A program made the translations under genes and the position numbers. Source: Bacillota bacterium (GTDB lineage: Bacteria > Bacillota > Clostridia > Peptostreptococcales > Anaerovoracaceae). Taken from it: a stretch of 64,000 nucleotides of DNA. Shown piece after piece: positions 56,229 to 64,000 of this stretch. The stretch is taken from positions 1 to 64,000 of the forward strand of contig JAFYYP010000052.1 of assembly GCA_017557505.1 (NCBI GenBank). The letters run 5' to 3'. Each line of letters starts with the position of its first letter. The stretch's first letter is position 1. The notes under the pieces were generated by a model, which was not told the origin of the DNA, searched no databases, and worked only from the letters and a program-made list of their open reading frames with translations.

Positions 56229-56230
56229 GT

Positions 56231-58738
56231 CTATTTGCCTCCCATATCCATGCTCAGCTGCTGGGATCCGTCGTCGGCCTTGGCTTTCGCGGACGACTCC
56301 TCTTCTTCCTCCTCGCGGATGGACTTCGCCATGGCGACGATCTCGGTCTCTTCTTCGACCTTCATGATGCGTACACCCTGCGTCGTGCGTCCGAGCCTGG
56401 AGACGTCGCTGGCTTCGATGCGGATGATGATGCCGTCGGAGTTGATCAGGAAGACCTCGTCGTCGTCGAGCACCGTCATGGCGCCTACCAGGTAGCCGGT
56501 CTTGTCGAACTTGCTCTTGTCGTAGGTGAGCAGGCCCTTGCCGCCTCTGGCCTGGATCTTGTATTCCTTGACAGGCGTGCGCTTGCCGTAGCCCTTTTCG
56601 GTGACCACGAGCAGCTCTTCGCCCTTGCGTGCAAGCTCCATGGATACGACTTCGTCGTCCTTGTCGAGCAGGATGGCGCGGACGCCGCCGGCCGCTCTGC
56701 CCATCACGCGGACGTCGTCTTCGCTGAACGCGATGCACTTGCCCTTCTTCGTGATGATGATGACGTTCGCGTCGCCCTTGGTCTCGCGGATGGAGATCAG
56801 GTCGTCGCCGTCGCGCAGCTTGATCGCGATCAGGCCGGCCTTGCGGTTCGTGTCGAACTCGGACATCTGCATCTTCTTGATGTTGCCGAGCCGCGTGCAG
56901 GCGATCAGGTAACGGTCTTCTGAGAATTCCTTGACCGGCAGCACCGCCTGGATGCGTTCTCTCTGCAGAAGGTTCAGGAAGTTGACCGCAGGAGTGCCCT
57001 TTGCCGTCCTGTTGGCTTCGGGGATCTCGTACGCCTTGATCTTGTACGCCTTGCCCATGCTCGTGAAGAACATCAGGTTGTCGTGCGTCGACGTCGTGAT
57101 CAGGTGCTTGACGAAGTCGTTCTCGCGGGTCGTCAGGCCGGTGATGCCCTTGCCGCCGCGCTTCTGCGTGCGGTAGGTGTCTTCGGACACTCTCTTCAGA
57201 TAGCCGAGATGCGAGACGGTGATGACGACGTTCTCCTCCTCGATGAGTTCGGATTCGTCGACTTCCTCTTCGTCCGCAATGATCTCGGTGCGTCTGTCGT
57301 CGCCCCACTTGTTGCGGATCTCGGTGAGCTCGTCCTTGATGACGCCCATCAGCAGCTTTTCGTCTGCCAGCAGGCTCTTGTAGTAGGCGATCTTCTTTAA
57401 GAGTTCCTGATATTCGGCCTCGATCTTGTCGCGTTCCAGACCCTGCAGTCTCTTGAGCTGCATGTCGAGGATGGCCTGCGCCTGGATGGCGGACAGACCG
57501 AATTTCTTCATCAGCTGTTCCTTCGCGTCGTCGTAGGACTCGCGGATGGTCTTGATGATCTCGTCGATGTGATCGAGCGCGATGCGGTAACCCTCCAAGA
57601 TGTGGGCTCTCGCTTCGGCCTTCGCCAGGTCGAACTTCGTTCTGCGGGTCAGCACCTCTTTCTGGTGCTTGATGTATTCCGTCAGGATGTCGTGGATGTT
57701 CAGCAGCTGCGGGCGGCCGTTCACGAGGGCGATCATGATGATGGAGACGTTGCTCTCCAGCTCCGTGTGCTTGTACAGACGGTTGAGCATCACCTTCGGG
57801 TTGACGTCCTTCTTCAGCTCGATCACCACGCGCACTTCGCCCTTGGAGGACTCGTCGCGGATGTCGCGGATGCCCTCGAGCTTCTTGTCGCGCACGAGTT
57901 CGGCGATGTGGGCGATCATGGCGGCCTTGTTGACGCCGTAGGGGATCTCCGTGAAGATGATGGAGACCGTGCCGCGGGAACCTTCCTCGATCGTGCCCTT
58001 CGCTCTGAGCTTCACCTTGCCCTGGCCGGTGCGATACGCTTCCTTGATGGCCGTCTTGCCGACGATGGTCGCGCCGGTCGGGAAGTCCGGGCCCTTGATG
58101 ATCTTGATCAGGGTCTCAACGTCCGCGTTCGGGTCGTCGATGAGCTTGATGGTGCCGTCGATGACCTCGCGCAGGTTGTGGGGCGGGATGGCCGTGGCCA
58201 TACCGACTGCGATGCCGTTGGCGCCGTTGACCAGCAGATTCGGGAATCTTGCCGGCAGGACGACGGGTTCTTTTTCCTCGCCGTCGTAGTTGTCGACGAA
58301 ATCGACGGTATCCTTATCGATGTCGCGCAGCATCTCCAGCGCGAACGGGGCCATGCGGGCTTCGGTGTAACGCGAAGCGGCCGCGCCGTCGCCGTCCATG
58401 GAACCGAAGTTGCCGTGGCCGTCCACGAGGCGGTAGCGCATGTTCCAGGGCTGGGCCAGGCGCACCATGGCGTCGTAGATGGAGGCATCGCCGTGGGGGT
58501 GATATTTACCCATGACTTCGCCGACGATACGGGCCGATTTCTTATGCGGTTTGTCCGGCGTGATGCCCAGGGCATCCAGGCCGTACAGGATGCGGCGGTG
58601 GACCGGCTTGAGTCCGTCGCGCACGTCCGGCAGAGCTCTCGCAACGATTACGCTCATGGAGTAATCGATGTAGGAGGTCTTCATTTCGTCGTATATTTCG
58701 TGCTGTATGATCTTTCTGTCTTCTGTCAGATCCGGCAT
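56231..58738 (-). CDS. gyrA: DNA gyrase subunit A
   Basis: An 835-residue GyrA. The breakage-reunion domain includes VGEVMGKYHPHGDASIYDAMVRLAQ and the active tyrosine in AASRYTEARM. The quinolone-determining region is visible within it. C-terminal beta-propeller repeats carry the GyrA box (QKRGGKGI). With GyrB it introduces negative supercoils. It follows gyrB by 18 bp. Confidence 0.98.
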   Translation of the reverse strand: MPDLTEDRKIIQHEIYDEMKTSYIDYSMSVIVARALPDVRDGLKPVHRRILYGLDALGITPDKPHKKSARIVGEVMGKYHPHGDASIYDAMVRLAQPWNMRYRLVDGHGNFGSMDGDGAAASRYTEARMAPFALEMLRDIDKDTVDFVDNYDGEEKEPVVLPARFPNLLVNGANGIAVGMATAIPPHNLREVIDGTIKLIDDPNADVETLIKIIKGPDFPTGATIVGKTAIKEAYRTGQGKVKLRAKGTIEEGSRGTVSIIFTEIPYGVNKAAMIAHIAELVRDKKLEGIRDIRDESSKGEVRVVIELKKDVNPKVMLNRLYKHTELESNVSIIMIALVNGRPQLLNIHDILTEYIKHQKEVLTRRTKFDLAKAEARAHILEGYRIALDHIDEIIKTIRESYDDAKEQLMKKFGLSAIQAQAILDMQLKRLQGLERDKIEAEYQELLKKIAYYKSLLADEKLLMGVIKDELTEIRNKWGDDRRTEIIADEEEVDESELIEEENVVITVSHLGYLKRVSEDTYRTQKRGGKGITGLTTRENDFVKHLITTSTHDNLMFFTSMGKAYKIKAYEIPEANRTAKGTPAVNFLNLLQRERIQAVLPVKEFSEDRYLIACTRLGNIKKMQMSEFDTNRKAGLIAIKLRDGDDLISIRETKGDANVIIITKKGKCIAFSEDDVRVMGRAAGGVRAILLDKDDEVVSMELARKGEELLVVTEKGYGKRTPVKEYKIQARGGKGLLTYDKSKFDKTGYLVGAMTVLDDDEVFLINSDGIIIRIEASDVSRLGRTTQGVRIMKVEEETEIVAMAKSIREEEEEESSAKAKADDGSQQLSMDMGGK

Positions 58739-58756
58739 GTTTCAAAACCTCCTTTC

Positions 58757-61074
<2,318 letters not shown>

Positions 61075-62397
61075 ATGACAAAAACAGAACTCAAAGAAAA
61101 GTGGAACGCCGTGCTCGAGCTGCTTTACGCCGGCATGGAGCGCATTAAAGTCGACAATTTTTTCCGTCCTCTGACGCCCGTTAAGCTGAGCGAGAAGCAG
61201 GAGACGATCTATCTCAAGACGCCGGGATCGAACCGCAGCGTCTATCAGACCATCATAAACAACAATCTGGCGCCGCTGTCCGACGCCTGTGAGAAAATAT
61301 TCGGCAAAAAATATAAATTCGAGATCGTAGACAAGGAACCGGATCCGGAAGACGACGAAAAAGAAACGGAATTCAATCCTTACTATACGTTTGAGAATTT
61401 CGTGCAGGGACCGAACAACCAGCTCGCGTCCGCCGCTTGTCTTGCCATCGCGGATAAGGGTTATGTCAAGGAATATAACCCTCTTTTCCTGTACAGCGGA
61501 CCGGGCCTGGGCAAGACCCATCTGATGCATGCCGTCGGCCAGTATATCACGAAGAAATTTCCGAAAAAGAGAGTAAAATACGTGTCCGCCGAAGCGTTTA
61601 CGAACGAGCTCGTGAACGCGATCCAGGAAAAGACCACGGACAAGTTCCGCAATCAGTACCGCAAGGTCGACGTCCTGCTGTTCGACGACGTGCAGTTCAT
61701 CTCCGGCAGAAACGCGACGCAGGAAGAGCTGTTCAATACGTTCAACGATCTGTACAACGCGAGAAAACAGATCATCTTCACAGCGGATAAACCGCCTCAG
61801 GAACTCGTCGGCATTCCCGAACGACTCACGAGCCGCTTCGGACAGAGACTTTCCGTGGATATCCAGCCGCCCGATTACGAAACGAGAGTGGCGATCCTGA
61901 AAAACCTCGCAACGCTGTCCGATATCGAACTGACGCCGGAAGTGAACGAAATGCTGGAAGTGATCGCTCAGAACGTCACGACGAACATCCGCGATCTGGA
62001 AGGCGCGTTTACGAGGGTCACCGCGACGTCCCACCTGCTCGGACTTCCGCTCGATAAAGAACTGCCGAAGACCGTTCTGACGGATATTTTCAGTAACGCG
62101 AAAACAAAGGAGATCACGCCGGACGCTATCAAGAAAGCCGTCGCAAAGTATTTCAGTCTGAAAGTGTCCGATCTCGAAAGCGAAAAACGGTCGAAAAATA
62201 TTGCATTTCCAAGGCAGGTAGCCATTTATCTCATCCGGGAACACACGAATTATTCGCTGCCTCAGATGGGCAGATTATTCGGCGGAAGAGACCATACGAC
62301 GATACGGCACAGCTACGAAAAGATGGCCGAAGAGATCAAAACGGACCGCGAACTGCAGGAAACAGTCGACACGATCTACGCCCAGGTCGCTGAATGA
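61075..62397 (+). CDS. dnaA: chromosomal replication initiator protein DnaA
   Basis: A 440-residue DnaA. Domain I is at the N-terminus, AAA+ motifs include Walker A SGPGLGKTHL and Walker B LLFDDVQFI, and domain IV carries the signature LPQMGRLFGGRDHTTIRHSYEK. It opens the origin and regulates its own gene through nearby boxes. The start at 61075 has only a weak upstream site (GGAAACAG). dnaN follows after 157 bp. Confidence 0.98.
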   Translation: MTKTELKEKWNAVLELLYAGMERIKVDNFFRPLTPVKLSEKQETIYLKTPGSNRSVYQTIINNNLAPLSDACEKIFGKKYKFEIVDKEPDPEDDEKETEFNPYYTFENFVQGPNNQLASAACLAIADKGYVKEYNPLFLYSGPGLGKTHLMHAVGQYITKKFPKKRVKYVSAEAFTNELVNAIQEKTTDKFRNQYRKVDVLLFDDVQFISGRNATQEELFNTFNDLYNARKQIIFTADKPPQELVGIPERLTSRFGQRLSVDIQPPDYETRVAILKNLATLSDIELTPEVNEMLEVIAQNVTTNIRDLEGAFTRVTATSHLLGLPLDKELPKTVLTDIFSNAKTKEITPDAIKKAVAKYFSLKVSDLESEKRSKNIAFPRQVAIYLIREHTNYSLPQMGRLFGGRDHTTIRHSYEKMAEEIKTDRELQETVDTIYAQVAE

Positions 62398-62450
62398 TCT
62401 CCACAGAAAACGCCTGGGTTTTCCCTGCGGTTTTCCACAGGTTTTCCCAC
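62397..62450 (+). other. DnaA-box cluster between dnaA and dnaN
   Basis: ATCTCCACA (62397-62405), TTTTCCCTG (62419-62427), TTTTCCACA (62431-62439) and TTTTCCCAC (62442-62450) are successive DnaA-box-like 9-mers. With the gap before dnaA this gives a two-part origin, as in Bacillus. Confidence 0.7.
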
Positions 62451-62554
62451 GGTAAAGCACGGAGATTCAAAACGGTTGAAAAGGTTTTCCCTTTTTTCCC
62501 ACCTTCTACTGCTAACACTGCTAAATACTATAAAAAGATTAAGGAGTTGCTCGC

Positions 62555-63661
62555 ATGAAATTCACATGTTCACAGGGAGCTCTGGCAAGAGCGCTGAATA
62601 CGGTATCCAAGGCTGTTTCCATCCGTACGACCATTCCTATTTTGAAAGGCATCCTTTTAAATGTTAAAGGAAACGAACTGACGATGACAGCGTCCGATCT
62701 GGATCTTTCCATCGAAACGAAACTGGAAGTAAATGCAGCAGAAGAAGGAAGCGCCGTTGTTTCTTCCAAACTCTTCTCCGAGATCATCAGAAAACTGCCG
62801 AATGCGATCGTTCAGATCGAAGAAAAAGACGGAAAAATGGAGATCAGCTGCCTGGGTTCCAACTTTTCCATCGTTTCTCTTCCGGCCGACGAGTTTCCCG
62901 CGATCGGTATGGTGAACCAGCTGAATAAGATCAGCGTCAATAAAGACGTTTTAAAAGATCTGATCAAAAAGACCGGTTTTGCAGCTTCCATCGACGAAAA
63001 AAAAGGCATTTTAGTAGGATGTCTTCTGAAATTCTATGACAGAAAACTCGAAATGGCAGCGCTTGACGGTTTCCGTTTAGCGGTCGCTTCTTCCGACGTC
63101 GATACGAACGAAGAAAGAAGCGTCGTCATTCCTGCAAGGATCTTGATGGAGATCCAGAAAATCCTGATGGAAAGCGCGGAAGAGGAAGAGATCTCCCTCA
63201 TTTTAGACAGCAAGAAAGCAGAGATCATCACGAAAGATACCCGTATCGTCGCAAGACTTCTCGAAGGTGATTTCATTAAATATAACGACATCATTCCCAA
63301 GACGCATAAGACCCGCTGCATCATCAACAGGGAAGAGATGCTTTCCGGTATCGAAAGAGCTTCTCTTTTAGCAAAAGAAGGAAAGAACAATCTGATCAAG
63401 CTGGACGTTTCTCCTGATAAGATAGAGATCACTTCCAGAAGCGAAGAAGGAAACTCCAAAGAAGTCATCAGCACGGAATGCGAAGGCGAATCTCTTATTA
63501 TCGGATTCAATTCCAAATATGTATCCGACGTATTAAAGGCAGTCGGCGATGAAGAAGTCGTTTTAGAGATGTCTTCTCCTGTCAGCCCGTGCCTGATCAA
63601 ACCGGTCGAAGGAAATGATTATACCTATCTCGTACTGCCGGTCCGTATTTCCGCGAATTAA
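62555..63661 (+). CDS. dnaN: DNA polymerase III sliding clamp (beta subunit)
   Basis: A 368-residue beta clamp: three similar domains (KFTCSQGALARALNTVSKAV opening; VSRTIPIL-like IRTTIPILKGILL; C-terminal YLVLPVRI). It tethers the replicase to DNA. AAGGAG lies eight bases before the ATG. recF starts on its stop codon. Confidence 0.98.
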   Translation: MKFTCSQGALARALNTVSKAVSIRTTIPILKGILLNVKGNELTMTASDLDLSIETKLEVNAAEEGSAVVSSKLFSEIIRKLPNAIVQIEEKDGKMEISCLGSNFSIVSLPADEFPAIGMVNQLNKISVNKDVLKDLIKKTGFAASIDEKKGILVGCLLKFYDRKLEMAALDGFRLAVASSDVDTNEERSVVIPARILMEIQKILMESAEEEEISLILDSKKAEIITKDTRIVARLLEGDFIKYNDIIPKTHKTRCIINREEMLSGIERASLLAKEGKNNLIKLDVSPDKIEITSRSEEGNSKEVISTECEGESLIIGFNSKYVSDVLKAVGDEEVVLEMSSPVSPCLIKPVEGNDYTYLVLPVRISAN

Positions 63662-64000
63662 TGGTTTTTAAGCAGTTAGAGCTCGAAAACTTCAGAAATT
63701 ACGGGAATCAATCGATAGAGTTTCACGAAAAACTCAACCTTTTACTGGGAAAAAACGCGCAAGGAAAGACGAATCTTCTCGAAAGTCTCTTTATCATGGG
63801 ACTCGGAAAGTCTTTCCGCACCAATAAAGATTCCGACATGATAGCCTTTGGCAAAGATTTTGCCAGGGCTTCTTGTCTTGTAGAAGGAGAAAAAGGTGAA
63901 ACAGAGATCGATATCATCTATCAGCCGGACGGAAAGATAATAAAAGTAGACGGTATGAAATTATCCAGAAGTATCGATCTTCTGGAACACGTCTATATCG
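63661..64000 (+). CDS. recF: DNA replication and repair protein RecF, N-terminal part
   Basis: 113 codons of recF run off the right edge. LELENFRNY at the start and the Walker A GKNAQGKTNLLES are typical. RecF loads RecA at gaps. The ATG at 63661 shares one base with the dnaN stop (TAATG). It is cut by the window end. Confidence 0.96.
   Translation, partial: MVFKQLELENFRNYGNQSIEFHEKLNLLLGKNAQGKTNLLESLFIMGLGKSFRTNKDSDMIAFGKDFARASCLVEGEKGETEIDIIYQPDGKIIKVDGMKLSRSIDLLEHVYI

Noticed and set aside
56229-57308. Upstream extension of trpS to 686 codons
   Set aside because: The added part is an off-frame reading of gyrA; a ribosome site and the normal TrpS N-terminus place the start at 56228.

Overview
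The window is 64 kb of a bacterial chromosome that ends in the replication origin region. On the right, gyrA and gyrB point left, dnaA, dnaN and recF point right, and a DnaA-box-rich gap lies between gyrB and dnaA. Gene content suggests an anaerobic, amino-acid-fermenting member of the Clostridia (Bacillota): pyruvate:ferredoxin oxidoreductase, 4-hydroxybutyryl-CoA dehydratase, two PLP-dependent Cys/Met-type enzymes (one methionine gamma-lyase-like), a MalY/PatB-type lyase, three M42 aminopeptidases, an EFR1-type flavodoxin-ferredoxin and two LUD-domain proteins. Strong AGGAGG ribosome sites and GC-rich, Firmicutes-like genes agree with this. The species cannot be named from the sequence alone.

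Layout: (1) 1-6.99 kb: a leftward abfD - aminotransferase - PFOR operon behind a consensus sigma-54 promoter, with a divergent sigma-54 activator and an AlkA-like glycosylase. (2) 7-15.2 kb: MgtC-like protein, M20 amidohydrolase, EFR1/GNAT/stalk-domain cluster, methionine gamma-lyase, Na/Pi symporter with PhoU domain and a metallo-beta-lactamase-fold hydrolase. (3) 15.3-24.2 kb: an accessory island in tRNA-Pro(CGG). A 4.1 kb integrase element is bounded by a 61-bp tRNA repeat, and a second, decayed unit ends in a 23-bp tRNA remnant. Low-GC genes surround a captured, GC-rich glpK'-LUD fragment. (4) 24.2-34.7 kb: DapF-like protein, a preQ1-I riboswitch with queT, a double-TIR/Sel1/TPR protein, a thioredoxin-fold protein and lipoprotein, RarD, a second Cys/Met enzyme with LUD, the rpsF-ssb-rpsR operon and a MalY-type lyase followed by a 143-bp structured palindromic element. 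(5) 35-43.2 kb: LysR and XRE-TPR regulators, a GNAT-serine hydrolase fusion behind an attenuator-like leader, gene remnants, a YtcJ-type amidohydrolase, and a duplicated module of two tiny membrane peptides (A1-B1, A2-B2) with matching promoters and leaders around a LysR regulator. (6) 43.2-55.2 kb: three M42 peptidases, nucleotidyltransferase, PAP2 phosphatase, pyridoxal kinase, hydrolases, a MarR regulator with a His-rich tail and two identical operators, and a GH2 glycosidase. (7) 55.2-64 kb: trpS, gyrA, gyrB, oriC, dnaA, dnaN and recF (cut by the window end).

The best candidates for something undescribed are the duplicated A-B micropeptide module (41.18-43.22 kb), the double-TIR/Sel1/TPR protein (25.7-28.6 kb), the attenuator-like leader of the GNAT-serine hydrolase gene (38.8-39.0 kb), the structured elements at 34.75-34.89 and 51.90-52.09 kb, and the layered tRNA-Pro integration site. 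All functional assignments rest on motifs read by eye; no database search was run.
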